From assembly GCF_037975245.1 (NCBI RefSeq), contig NC_092565.1, forward strand, positions 11,028,499 to 11,092,498: a stretch of 64,000 nt of DNA. The letters run 5' to 3'. A model generated the notes under the pieces. That model made no database searches. It saw only the letters and a program-made list of their open reading frames with translations, and was not told the origin of the DNA. Below are positions 11,533 to 24,100 of this stretch, one piece after another; positions within the stretch are counted from its first letter, which is position 1, and every line of letters begins with the position of its first letter. The stretch is from Apostichopus japonicus. Taxonomy: Eukaryota > Echinodermata > Holothuroidea > Aspidochirotida > Stichopodidae. Position numbers and translations under genes: made by a program.

Positions 11533-11564
11533 TCGCTTTTCGGCCTTCTGGCTAAGATCATGTG
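11533..11564 (+). pseudogene. U2 snRNA 5'-end-like module C (truncated)
   Basis: Matches TCGCTTTTCGGCCTTCTGGC and the following TAAGATCATGTG, then diverges before the branch-recognition region. It recurs at 15171, 18184, 21954, 25688, 28948, 31853, 36001 and 38745. It lies about 80 bp before the 37-bp minisatellite in each unit. Confidence 0.5.
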
Positions 11565-11614
11565 CATAAATGTAAATGGTGTACCCTCGCATTAGTTGAA
11601 TTTTACTTGTTTCA

Positions 11615-12054
11615 GGGGACCAAGTGGCACCCATGTATGCTTCAGTACACTGGGGACCAAGTGACACCCATGTATGCCTCAGTACACTGGGGACGAAGTG
11701 GCACCCTGGTACGCTTCAGTACACTGGGGAACAAGTGACACCCATGTATGCTTCAGTAAACTGGGGACCAAGTGGCCCCCTGTATGCTTCAGTACACTGT
11801 GGACCAAGTGACACCCATGTATGCTTCAGTACACTGGAGACCAAGTGGCCCCGTGTATGCTTCAGTACACTAGGGACCAAGTGAAACCCATGAATGCCTC
11901 AGTACACTGCGGACCAAGTGGCACCCATGTATGCTTCAGTACACTGGGGACCAAGTGGCCCCCTTGTATGCTTCAGTACAATGGGGAGGAAGTGGCCCCC
12001 TGAATGCTTCAGTACACTGGGGACCAAGTGGCACTTATGTATGCTTCAATACAC
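11615..12054 (+). repeat. 37-bp minisatellite leading into telomeric tract
   Basis: About 12 copies of a 37-bp unit (GGGGACCAAGTGGCACCCAT followed by GTATGCTTCAGTACACT), with variants GTGACACCC and GTGGCCCCC. The last copy changes CAGTACACT to CAATACACC and flows into CCCTAA. Other arrays: 15253-15619 (73 bp shorter), 18266-18705, 22036-22475, 25770-26209, 29030-29469, 31935-32374, 36083-36522 and 38827-39338 (rearranged, about 14 copies). Because 37 is not divisible by three and stops are rare, all forward frames are open for long stretches. I read this as a by-product and not as a gene. Confidence 0.92.
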
Positions 12055-13328
12055 CCCTAACCCTAACCCTAACCCTAACCCTAACCCTAACCCTAACCCT
12101 AACCCTAACCCTAACCCTAACCCTAACCCTAACCCTAACCCTAACCCTAACCCTAACCCTAACCCTAACCCTAACCCTAACCCTAACCCTAACCCTAACC
12201 CTAACCCTAACCCTAACCCTAACCCTAACCCTAACCCTAACCCTAACCCTAACCCTAACCCTAACCCTAACCCTAACCCTAACCCTAACCCTAACCCTAA
12301 CCCTAACCCTAACCCTAACCCTAACCCTAACCCTAACCCTAACCCTAACCCTAACCCTAACCCTAACCCTAACCCTAACCCTAACCCTAACCCTAACCCT
12401 AACCCTAACCCTAACCCTAACCCTAACCCTAACCCTAACCCTAACCCTAACCCTAACCCTAACCCTAACCCTAACCCTAACCCTAACCCTAACCCTAACC
12501 CTAACCCTAACCCTAACCCTAACCCTAACCCTAACCCTAACCCTAACCCTAACCCTAACCCTAACCCTAACCCTAACCCTAACCCTAACCCTAACCCTAA
12601 CCCTAACCCTAACCCTAACCCTAACCCTAACCCTAACCCTAACCCTAACCCTAACCCTAACCCTAACCCTAACCCTAACCCTAACCCTAACCCTAACCCT
12701 AACCCTAACCCTAACCCTAACCCTAACCCTAACCCTAACCCTAACCCTAACCCTAACCCTAACCCTAACCCTAACCCTAACCCTAACCCTAACCCTAACC
12801 CTAACCCTAACCCTAACCCTAACCCTAACCCTAACCCTAACCCTAACCCTAACCCTAACCCTAACCCTAACCCTAACCCTAACCCTAACCCTAACCCTAA
12901 CCCTAACCCTAACCCTAACCCTAACCCTAACCCTAACCCTAACCCTAACCCTAACCCTAACCCTAACCCTAACCCTAACCCTAACCCTAACCCTAACCCT
13001 AACCCTAACCCTAACCCTAACCCTAACCCTAACCCTAACCCTAACCCTAACCCTAACCCTAACCCTAACCCTAACCCTAACCCTAACCCTAACCCTAACC
13101 CTAACCCTAACCCTAACCCTAACCCTAACCCTAACCCTAACCCTAACCCTAACCCTAACCCTAACCCTAACCCTAACCCTAACCCTAACCCTAACCCTAA
13201 CCCTAACCCTAACCCTAACCCTAACCCTAACCCTAACCCTAACCCTAACCCTAACCCTAACCCTAACCCTAACCCTAACCCTAACCCTAACCCTAACCCT
13301 AACCCTAACCCTAACCCTAACCCTAACC
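12055..13328 (-). repeat. Interstitial telomeric tract 1, (CCCTAA)212
   Basis: 212 uninterrupted CCCTAA hexamers plus CC, with the G-rich TTAGGG strand on minus. Both frames across it translate as pure two-residue repeats, so no variant hexamer was seen. It exits into AGGTGTTACTATCCTAAACA, the reverse complement of the flanking 22-mer type. Confidence 0.97.
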
Positions 13329-13882
13329 AGGTGTTACTATCCTAAACAGGGATAATGATATACCCCTTTCACGCACTTCCATGTACCTAATTCTATACAG
13401 TGCACACAATCGGAAAACCTTTTATACGCCTCTGAGTATATAGTCTTAATTATAATGCGCAAACTGTAAGTTCTCGAAGTCGACGTGCACCCCATTTAAT
13501 CATAATGAATATACGAGCCTGTCAACAGGGTTCTTTGAGCAGCCACTGTTTTAAGCAAATGTATACTCTAAGCGGTTTATTATAAACGAAGAAAACAACC
13601 AATCACAAAACAGCAATCTTTTTTTAATGAGCTAAACATATCTTATACCTGTTAATATATTTTTTTAATGTATCTAATTTTAGAATTCTAAAAATTATCG
13701 TAAATGTTCTGAATAAACCTTCGCAAATAGTCAAAATAACCATCTTGACGAAGGTTTTACTTAGTAAGCTATTTTTGTGGCACATGTTACTGTATGTTGT
13801 TACGAGACAATATAGGCTGGATCAAAGTATCATTATGATCCCCTTCTAGGGAACCATCATAACCACCTGACGATGATCACAC

Positions 13883-13928
13883 ATCGCTTCTCGGCCTTTG
13901 GCTAAGATCATGTGTAGTATCTGTTCCC
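13883..13928 (+). pseudogene. U2 snRNA 5'-end-like module A (best match)
   Basis: ATCGCTTCTCGGCCTTTGGC, then TAAGATCATGTGTAGTATCTGTTCC. This follows the first ~45 nt of U2 snRNA with one missing T and about one or two substitutions, counted against the family sequence as I know it. It keeps stem-loop I and the GUAGUA branch-site-recognition word. After GTTCC it diverges into a CCCTTTCGAGGGG hairpin and the subrepeat family. No Sm site, stem IIb, III or IV is seen, so it is not a functional U2 gene. Other copies start at 16896, 20666, 24400, 27660, 30566, 34713 and 37457. Confidence 0.75.
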
Positions 13929-14414
13929 TTTCGAGGGGAATGGTGATGCACACCTGACGATGATCACACAATCACAGTCCCGATGCAAGGTGACTTGGGT
14001 TGAAAGAGGATCAGTCGTTGGGTAGTTTGGTTTTCGTGTCCATGTTCTCTCCTGGGTGACTTTTTATTAAACAGTATCACACAGTCTCGATGCAAGGGGA
14101 CTGGTGTTGAGAGCGGATCAGTCGTTCGGTTGTTTGGGTTTCGTGCCCAGATTCTTTCCTGGGTGACTTTTCTTAAAAGTATCACACAGTCAGTCTTAAT
14201 GTAAAATGACTGGGGTTAAGAGCAGATCAGTCGGTTCGAAGTTGGCTTTTATTGGCCAGGTTTTTTCCTGGGTGGCTTTTCTTACAAAAATAGCATTATG
14301 TTTCTAGGGGAATCCTTCTTTGGAACCGTGAAACACACCTGACATCGATGATCACACAGTCACAGTCTTGATACAAGGGAACTGGGGACGAGAGCGGATC
14401 AGTCGGTAATTAGT
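13929..14414 (+). repeat. Subrepeat cluster (truncated monomers, up to ~170 bp)
   Basis: Successive imperfect copies share GATGATCACACAGTCACAGT, CTTGATACAAGGG, ACTGGGGTT, GAGCGGATCAGTCGGTT, CCTGGGTGACTTTTCTTA and AAAGTAT in the same order. Two more copies occur in the left half at about 11300-11530. Modules A and C are joined to members of this family, so U2 heads and subrepeats appear to have amplified together. The cluster is present in units 1-8. Only the left-half members are present in the partial unit. Confidence 0.75.
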
Positions 14415-17400
14415 TGTTTGATGGCGATCGCTTTTCGGCCTTCTGGCTTAGATTATGTGTAGAATCTGTGTCTACGGGAATTTGCCCAATTTGCATAAAT
14501 GTCACGTTAAACGTGTACCCTCGCATTAGTTGAATTTTACTTGTTTCTCACGGTTTGTAGTAGTAAATATTTCTGTGTCTCATGATATCACGTAACAATT
14601 AATGACGTGTATACCCCGTTTCAAAGATGCGACGAACGTAGATTGAATTGTGATATGACGTAATGTTAGAAAAGAACCAATCACGAAATAGCAATCTTGA
14701 CGGATAACTTGGTATTTCTAAATGTTTCCGATTTAAAATGATAACATTTATCGTAAATGTCATAATAAACCATCTCAAATAGTTGAAACAAGCATTTTGA
14801 GGAAGAATTTTACTTATATTAAGCTATTTTTGTGGTACAATTTACTGTGACTGGTTACGTGACAATACAGGCTGGATGAGAGTACTGGGTGACTGTTATT
14901 AACAAGCATCATGTGTAGCATCATGTTCTCCTTCTGTTATATTTCGTGGTAGATACCTGACGGGGATCACAGCCTTGAGACAAGGGGACTGGGGTTGAGA
15001 ACGGGTCAGTCGGTTCTTTGCTTGGTGCCCTGGTTCTTTTCCTGGTGAGTTTTCTTAAAAGTATATTATTATGTTCCCATTCTAGGTGGAATCGAGGTAC
15101 ACACGAGACGATGATCACAAAGTCACAGTCTTGACACAAGGGAACTGGGGTTAAGAGCAGATCAGTCGGTTCGCTTTTCGGCCTTCTGGCTAAGATCATG
15201 TGCATAAATGTAAATGGTGTACCCTCGCATTAGTTGAATTTTACTTGTTTCAGGGGACCAAGTGGCACCCATGTATGCTTCAGTACACTGGGGACCAAGT
15301 GACACCCATGTATGCCTCAGTACACTGGGGACGAAGTGGCACCCTGGTACGCTTCAGTACACTGGGGAACAAGTGACACCCATGTATGCTTCAGTAAACT
15401 GGGGACCAAGTGGCCCCCTGTATGCTTCAGTACACTGTGGACCAAGTGACACCCATGTATGCTTCAGTACACTGGAGACCAAGTGGCCCCGTGTATGCTT
15501 CAGTACACTAGGGACCAAGTGAAACCCATGAATGCCTCAGTACACTGCGGACCAAGTGGCACCCATGTATGCTTCAGTACACTGGGGACCAAGTGGCACT
15601 TATGTATGCTTCAATACACCCCTAACCCTAACCCTAACCCTAACCCTAACCCTAACCCTAACCCTAACCCTAACCCTAACCCTAACCCTAACCCTAACCC
15701 TAACCCTAACCCTAACCCTAACCCTAACCCTAACCCTAACCCTAACCCTAACCCTAACCCTAACCCTAACCCTAACCCTAACCCTAACCCTAACCCTAAC
15801 CCTAACCCTAACCCTAACCCTAACCCTAACCCTAACCCTAACCCTAACCCTAACCCTAACCCTAACCCTAACCCTAACCCTAACCCTAACCCTAACCCTA
15901 ACCCTAACCCTAACCCTAACCCTAACCCTAACCCTAACCCTAACCCTAACCCTAACCCTAACCCTAACCCTAACCCTAACCCTAACCCTAACCCTAACCC
16001 TAACCCTAACCCTAACCCTAACCCTAACCCTAACCCTAACCCTAACCCTAACCCTAACCCTAACCCTAACCCTAACCCTAACCCTAACCCTAACCCTAAC
16101 CCTAACCCTAACCCTAACCCTAACCCTAACCCTAACCCTAACCCTAACCCTAACCCTAACCCTAACCCTAACCCTAACCCTAACCCTAACCCTAACCCTA
16201 ACCCTAACCCTAACCCTAACCCTAACCCTAACCCTAACCCTAACCCTAACCCTAACCCTAACCCTAACCCTAACCCTAACCCTAACCCTAACCCTAACCC
16301 TAACCCTAACCCTAACCCTAACCCTAACCCTAACCCTAACCAGGTGTTACTATCCTAAACAGGGATAATGATATACCCCTTTCACGCACTTCCATGTACC
16401 TAATTCTATACAGTGCACACAATCGGAAAACCTTTTATACGCCTCTGAGTATATAGTCTTAATTATAATGCGCAAACTGTAAGTTCTCGAAGTCGACGTG
16501 CACCCCATTTAATCATAATGAATATACGAGCCTGTCAACAGGGTTCTTTGAGCAGCCACTGTTTTAAGCAAATGTATACTCTAAGCGGTTTATTATAAAC
16601 GAAGAAAACAACCAATCACAAAACAGCAATCTTTTTTTAATGAGCTAAACATATCTTATACCTGTTAATATATTTTTTTAATGTATCTAATTTTAGAATT
16701 CTAAAAATTATCGTAAATGTTCTGAATAAACCTTCGCAAATAGTCAAAATAACCATCTTGACGAAGGTTTTACTTAGTAAGCTATTTTTGTGGCACATGT
16801 TACTGTATGTTGTTACGAGACAATATAGGCTGGATCAAAGTATCATTATGATCCCCTTCTAGGGAACCATCATAACCACCTGACGATGATCACACATCGC
16901 TTCTCGGCCTTTGGCTAAGATCATGTGTAGTATCTGTTCCCTTTCGAGGGGAATGGTGATGCACACCTGACGATGATCACACAATCACAGTCCCGATGCA
17001 AGGTGACTTGGGTTGAAAGAGGATCAGTCGTTGGGTAGTTTGGTTTTCGTGTCCATGTTCTCTCCTGGGTGACTTTTTATTAAACAGTATCACACAGTCT
17101 CGATGCAAGGGGACTGGTGTTGAGAGCGGATCAGTCGTTCGGTTGTTTGGGTTTCGTGCCCAGATTCTTTCCTGGGTGACTTTTCTTAAAAGTATCACAC
17201 AGTCAGTCTTAATGTAAAATGACTGGGGTTAAGAGCAGATCAGTCGGTTCGAAGTTGGCTTTTATTGGCCAGGTTTTTTCCTGGGTGGCTTTTCTTACAA
17301 AAATAGCATTATGTTTCTAGGGGAATCCTTCTTTGGAACCGTGAAACACACCTGACATCGATGATCACACAGTCACAGTCTTGATACAAGGGAACTGGGG

Positions 17401-17427
17401 ACGAGAGCGGATCAGTCGGTAATTAGT
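14415..17427. repeat. Satellite unit 2 (73-bp deletion, 120 hexamers)
   Basis: Same order as unit 1. The core is 2293 bp because the 37-bp array (15253-15619) lacks two adjacent repeats near its telomeric end. Otherwise I found no difference by eye. Confidence 0.95.
15620..16341 (-). repeat. Interstitial telomeric tract 2, (CCCTAA)120
   Basis: 120 perfect hexamers plus CC. Confidence 0.97.
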
Positions 17428-20400
17428 TGTTTGATGGCGATCGCTTTTCGGCCTTCTGGCTTAGATTATGTGTAGAATCTGTGTCTACGGGAATTTGCCC
17501 AATTTGCATAAATGTCACGTTAAACGTGTACCCTCGCATTAGTTGAATTTTACTTGTTTCTCACGGTTTGTAGTAGTAAATATTTCTGTGTCTCATGATA
17601 TCACGTAACAATTAATGACGTGTATACCCCGTTTCAAAGATGCGACGAACGTAGATTGAATTGTGATATGACGTAATGTTAGAAAAGAACCAATCACGAA
17701 ATAGCAATCTTGACGGATAACTTGGTATTTCTAAATGTTTCCGATTTAAAATGATAACATTTATCGTAAATGTCATAATAAACCATCTCAAATAGTTGAA
17801 ACAAGCATTTTGAGGAAGAATTTTACTTATATTAAGCTATTTTTGTGGTACAATTTACTGTGACTGGTTACGTGACAATACAGGCTGGATGAGAGTACTG
17901 GGTGACTGTTATTAACAAGCATCATGTGTAGCATCATGTTCTCCTTCTGTTATATTTCGTGGTAGATACCTGACGGGGATCACAGCCTTGAGACAAGGGG
18001 ACTGGGGTTGAGAACGGGTCAGTCGGTTCTTTGCTTGGTGCCCTGGTTCTTTTCCTGGTGAGTTTTCTTAAAAGTATATTATTATGTTCCCATTCTAGGT
18101 GGAATCGAGGTACACACGAGACGATGATCACAAAGTCACAGTCTTGACACAAGGGAACTGGGGTTAAGAGCAGATCAGTCGGTTCGCTTTTCGGCCTTCT
18201 GGCTAAGATCATGTGCATAAATGTAAATGGTGTACCCTCGCATTAGTTGAATTTTACTTGTTTCAGGGGACCAAGTGGCACCCATGTATGCTTCAGTACA
18301 CTGGGGACCAAGTGACACCCATGTATGCCTCAGTACACTGGGGACGAAGTGGCACCCTGGTACGCTTCAGTACACTGGGGAACAAGTGACACCCATGTAT
18401 GCTTCAGTAAACTGGGGACCAAGTGGCCCCCTGTATGCTTCAGTACACTGTGGACCAAGTGACACCCATGTATGCTTCAGTACACTGGAGACCAAGTGGC
18501 CCCGTGTATGCTTCAGTACACTAGGGACCAAGTGAAACCCATGAATGCCTCAGTACACTGCGGACCAAGTGGCACCCATGTATGCTTCAGTACACTGGGG
18601 ACCAAGTGGCCCCCTTGTATGCTTCAGTACAATGGGGAGGAAGTGGCCCCCTGAATGCTTCAGTACACTGGGGACCAAGTGGCACTTATGTATGCTTCAA
18701 TACACCCCTAACCCTAACCCTAACCCTAACCCTAACCCTAACCCTAACCCTAACCCTAACCCTAACCCTAACCCTAACCCTAACCCTAACCCTAACCCTA
18801 ACCCTAACCCTAACCCTAACCCTAACCCTAACCCTAACCCTAACCCTAACCCTAACCCTAACCCTAACCCTAACCCTAACCCTAACCCTAACCCTAACCC
18901 TAACCCTAACCCTAACCCTAACCCTAACCCTAACCCTAACCCTAACCCTAACCCTAACCCTAACCCTAACCCTAACCCTAACCCTAACCCTAACCCTAAC
19001 CCTAACCCTAACCCTAACCCTAACCCTAACCCTAACCCTAACCCTAACCCTAACCCTAACCCTAACCCTAACCCTAACCCTAACCCTAACCCTAACCCTA
19101 ACCCTAACCCTAACCCTAACCCTAACCCTAACCCTAACCCTAACCCTAACCCTAACCCTAACCCTAACCCTAACCCTAACCCTAACCCTAACCCTAACCC
19201 TAACCCTAACCCTAACCCTAACCCTAACCCTAACCCTAACCCTAACCCTAACCCTAACCCTAACCCTAACCCTAACCCTAACCCTAACCCTAACCCTAAC
19301 CCTAACCCTAACCCTAACCCTAACCCTAACCCTAACCCTAACCCTAACCCTAACCCTAACCCTAACCCTAACCCTAACCCTAACCCTAACCCTAACCCTA
19401 ACCCTAACCCTAACCCTAACCCTAACCCTAACCCTAACCCTAACCCTAACCCTAACCCTAACCCTAACCCTAACCCTAACCCTAACCCTAACCCTAACCC
19501 TAACCCTAACCCTAACCCTAACCCTAACCCTAACCCTAACCCTAACCCTAACCCTAACCCTAACCCTAACCCTAACCCTAACCCTAACCCTAACCCTAAC
19601 CCTAACCCTAACCCTAACCCTAACCCTAACCCTAACCCTAACCCTAACCCTAACCCTAACCCTAACCCTAACCCTAACCCTAACCCTAACCCTAACCCTA
19701 ACCCTAACCCTAACCCTAACCCTAACCCTAACCCTAACCCTAACCCTAACCCTAACCCTAACCCTAACCCTAACCCTAACCCTAACCCTAACCCTAACCC
19801 TAACCCTAACCCTAACCCTAACCCTAACCCTAACCCTAACCCTAACCCTAACCCTAACCCTAACCCTAACCCTAACCCTAACCCTAACCCTAACCCTAAC
19901 CCTAACCCTAACCCTAACCCTAACCCTAACCCTAACCCTAACCCTAACCCTAACCCTAACCCTAACCCTAACCCTAACCCTAACCCTAACCCTAACCCTA
20001 ACCCTAACCCTAACCCTAACCCTAACCCTAACCCTAACCCTAACCCTAACCCTAACCCTAACCCTAACCCTAACCCTAACCCTAACCCTAACCCTAACCC
20101 TAACCCTAACCAGGTGTTACTATCCTAAACAGGGATAATGATATACCCCTTTCACGCACTTCCATGTACCTAATTCTATACAGTGCACACAATCGGAAAA
20201 CCTTTTATACGCCTCTGAGTATATAGTCTTAATTATAATGCGCAAACTGTAAGTTCTCGAAGTCGACGTGCACCCCATTTAATCATAATGAATATACGAG
20301 CCTGTCAACAGGGTTCTTTGAGCAGCCACTGTTTTAAGCAAATGTATACTCTAAGCGGTTTATTATAAACGAAGAAAACAACCAATCACAAAACAGCAAT

Positions 20401-21197
20401 CTTTTTTTAATGAGCTAAACATATCTTATACCTGTTAATATATTTTTTTAATGTATCTAATTTTAGAATTCTAAAAATTATCGTAAATGTTCTGAATAAA
20501 CCTTCGCAAATAGTCAAAATAACCATCTTGACGAAGGTTTTACTTAGTAAGCTATTTTTGTGGCACATGTTACTGTATGTTGTTACGAGACAATATAGGC
20601 TGGATCAAAGTATCATTATGATCCCCTTCTAGGGAACCATCATAACCACCTGACGATGATCACACATCGCTTCTCGGCCTTTGGCTAAGATCATGTGTAG
20701 TATCTGTTCCCTTTCGAGGGGAATGGTGATGCACACCTGACGATGATCACACAATCACAGTCCCGATGCAAGGTGACTTGGGTTGAAAGAGGATCAGTCG
20801 TTGGGTAGTTTGGTTTTCGTGTCCATGTTCTCTCCTGGGTGACTTTTTATTAAACAGTATCACACAGTCTCGATGCAAGGGGACTGGTGTTGAGAGCGGA
20901 TCAGTCGTTCGGTTGTTTGGGTTTCGTGCCCAGATTCTTTCCTGGGTGACTTTTCTTAAAAGTATCACACAGTCAGTCTTAATGTAAAATGACTGGGGTT
21001 AAGAGCAGATCAGTCGGTTCGAAGTTGGCTTTTATTGGCCAGGTTTTTTCCTGGGTGGCTTTTCTTACAAAAATAGCATTATGTTTCTAGGGGAATCCTT
21101 CTTTGGAACCGTGAAACACACCTGACATCGATGATCACACAGTCACAGTCTTGATACAAGGGAACTGGGGACGAGAGCGGATCAGTCGGTAATTAGT
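17428..21197. repeat. Satellite unit 3 (core 2366 bp, 234 hexamers)
   Basis: Core the same length as unit 1. No substitution noticed by eye. Confidence 0.95.
18706..20111 (-). repeat. Interstitial telomeric tract 3, (CCCTAA)234
   Basis: 234 perfect hexamers plus CC. Confidence 0.97.
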
Positions 21198-24100
21198 TGT
21201 TTGATGGCGATCGCTTTTCGGCCTTCTGGCTTAGATTATGTGTAGAATCTGTGTCTACGGGAATTTGCCCAATTTGCATAAATGTCACGTTAAACGTGTA
21301 CCCTCGCATTAGTTGAATTTTACTTGTTTCTCACGGTTTGTAGTAGTAAATATTTCTGTGTCTCATGATATCACGTAACAATTAATGACGTGTATACCCC
21401 GTTTCAAAGATGCGACGAACGTAGATTGAATTGTGATATGACGTAATGTTAGAAAAGAACCAATCACGAAATAGCAATCTTGACGGATAACTTGGTATTT
21501 CTAAATGTTTCCGATTTAAAATGATAACATTTATCGTAAATGTCATAATAAACCATCTCAAATAGTTGAAACAAGCATTTTGAGGAAGAATTTTACTTAT
21601 ATTAAGCTATTTTTGTGGTACAATTTACTGTGACTGGTTACGTGACAATACAGGCTGGATGAGAGTACTGGGTGACTGTTATTAACAAGCATCATGTGTA
21701 GCATCATGTTCTCCTTCTGTTATATTTCGTGGTAGATACCTGACGGGGATCACAGCCTTGAGACAAGGGGACTGGGGTTGAGAACGGGTCAGTCGGTTCT
21801 TTGCTTGGTGCCCTGGTTCTTTTCCTGGTGAGTTTTCTTAAAAGTATATTATTATGTTCCCATTCTAGGTGGAATCGAGGTACACACGAGACGATGATCA
21901 CAAAGTCACAGTCTTGACACAAGGGAACTGGGGTTAAGAGCAGATCAGTCGGTTCGCTTTTCGGCCTTCTGGCTAAGATCATGTGCATAAATGTAAATGG
22001 TGTACCCTCGCATTAGTTGAATTTTACTTGTTTCAGGGGACCAAGTGGCACCCATGTATGCTTCAGTACACTGGGGACCAAGTGACACCCATGTATGCCT
22101 CAGTACACTGGGGACGAAGTGGCACCCTGGTACGCTTCAGTACACTGGGGAACAAGTGACACCCATGTATGCTTCAGTAAACTGGGGACCAAGTGGCCCC
22201 CTGTATGCTTCAGTACACTGTGGACCAAGTGACACCCATGTATGCTTCAGTACACTGGAGACCAAGTGGCCCCGTGTATGCTTCAGTACACTAGGGACCA
22301 AGTGAAACCCATGAATGCCTCAGTACACTGCGGACCAAGTGGCACCCATGTATGCTTCAGTACACTGGGGACCAAGTGGCCCCCTTGTATGCTTCAGTAC
22401 AATGGGGAGGAAGTGGCCCCCTGAATGCTTCAGTACACTGGGGACCAAGTGGCACTTATGTATGCTTCAATACACCCCTAACCCTAACCCTAACCCTAAC
22501 CCTAACCCTAACCCTAACCCTAACCCTAACCCTAACCCTAACCCTAACCCTAACCCTAACCCTAACCCTAACCCTAACCCTAACCCTAACCCTAACCCTA
22601 ACCCTAACCCTAACCCTAACCCTAACCCTAACCCTAACCCTAACCCTAACCCTAACCCTAACCCTAACCCTAACCCTAACCCTAACCCTAACCCTAACCC
22701 TAACCCTAACCCTAACCCTAACCCTAACCCTAACCCTAACCCTAACCCTAACCCTAACCCTAACCCTAACCCTAACCCTAACCCTAACCCTAACCCTAAC
22801 CCTAACCCTAACCCTAACCCTAACCCTAACCCTAACCCTAACCCTAACCCTAACCCTAACCCTAACCCTAACCCTAACCCTAACCCTAACCCTAACCCTA
22901 ACCCTAACCCTAACCCTAACCCTAACCCTAACCCTAACCCTAACCCTAACCCTAACCCTAACCCTAACCCTAACCCTAACCCTAACCCTAACCCTAACCC
23001 TAACCCTAACCCTAACCCTAACCCTAACCCTAACCCTAACCCTAACCCTAACCCTAACCCTAACCCTAACCCTAACCCTAACCCTAACCCTAACCCTAAC
23101 CCTAACCCTAACCCTAACCCTAACCCTAACCCTAACCCTAACCCTAACCCTAACCCTAACCCTAACCCTAACCCTAACCCTAACCCTAACCCTAACCCTA
23201 ACCCTAACCCTAACCCTAACCCTAACCCTAACCCTAACCCTAACCCTAACCCTAACCCTAACCCTAACCCTAACCCTAACCCTAACCCTAACCCTAACCC
23301 TAACCCTAACCCTAACCCTAACCCTAACCCTAACCCTAACCCTAACCCTAACCCTAACCCTAACCCTAACCCTAACCCTAACCCTAACCCTAACCCTAAC
23401 CCTAACCCTAACCCTAACCCTAACCCTAACCCTAACCCTAACCCTAACCCTAACCCTAACCCTAACCCTAACCCTAACCCTAACCCTAACCCTAACCCTA
23501 ACCCTAACCCTAACCCTAACCCTAACCCTAACCCTAACCCTAACCCTAACCCTAACCCTAACCCTAACCCTAACCCTAACCCTAACCCTAACCCTAACCC
23601 TAACCCTAACCCTAACCCTAACCCTAACCCTAACCCTAACCCTAACCCTAACCCTAACCCTAACCCTAACCCTAACCCTAACCCTAACCCTAACCCTAAC
23701 CCTAACCCTAACCCTAACCCTAACCCTAACCCTAACCCTAACCCTAACCCTAACCCTAACCCTAACCCTAACCCTAACCCTAACCCTAACCCTAACCCTA
23801 ACCCTAACCCTAACCCTAACCCTAACCCTAACCCTAACCCTAACCAGGTGTTACTATCCTAAACAGGGATAATGATATACCCCTTTCACGCACTTCCATG
23901 TACCTAATTCTATACAGTGCACACAATCGGAAAACCTTTTATACGCCTCTGAGTATATAGTCTTAATTATAATGCGCAAACTGTAAGTTCTCGAAGTCGA
24001 CGTGCACCCCATTTAATCATAATGAATATACGAGCCTGTCAACAGGGTTCTTTGAGCAGCCACTGTTTTAAGCAAATGTATACTCTAAGCGGTTTATTAT

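Larger units (their letters stand above)
10777..14414. repeat. Satellite unit 1 (core 2366 bp + 212 telomeric hexamers)
   Basis: The reference copy. Order: U2-like module B (10789), AT-rich left half (about 10880-11280), subrepeats (about 11290-11530), U2-like module C (11533), 37-bp minisatellite (11615-12054), telomeric tract (12055-13328), reverse-complement 22-mer motif (about 13326-13350), AT-rich right half (to about 13870), U2-like module A (13883), subrepeats (to 14414). Left and right halves are diverged paralogues: both contain CCAATCAC(G/A)AAA, AGCTATTTTTGTGG and AGGCTGGAT in the same order. No reliable gene is seen. Minus-strand open frames of 94 and 73 codons recur in every unit and derive from the subrepeats. 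Confidence 0.95.

Noticed and set aside
11283-11567. 94-codon and 73-codon minus-strand open frames repeated in the units
   Set aside because: They derive from the subrepeat family and the U2-like segment, and are identical only because the units are. No domain is recognisable.
11894-13355. Very long open frames of alternating Pro-Asn or Leu-Thr in every unit
   Set aside because: They are plain translations of the (CCCTAA)n tract and the 37-bp minisatellite, and their lengths follow tract length. No codon-use or start evidence.
13883-14100. A functional U2 snRNA gene
   Set aside because: Only the first ~45 nt match. The Sm site and all 3' stems are missing.
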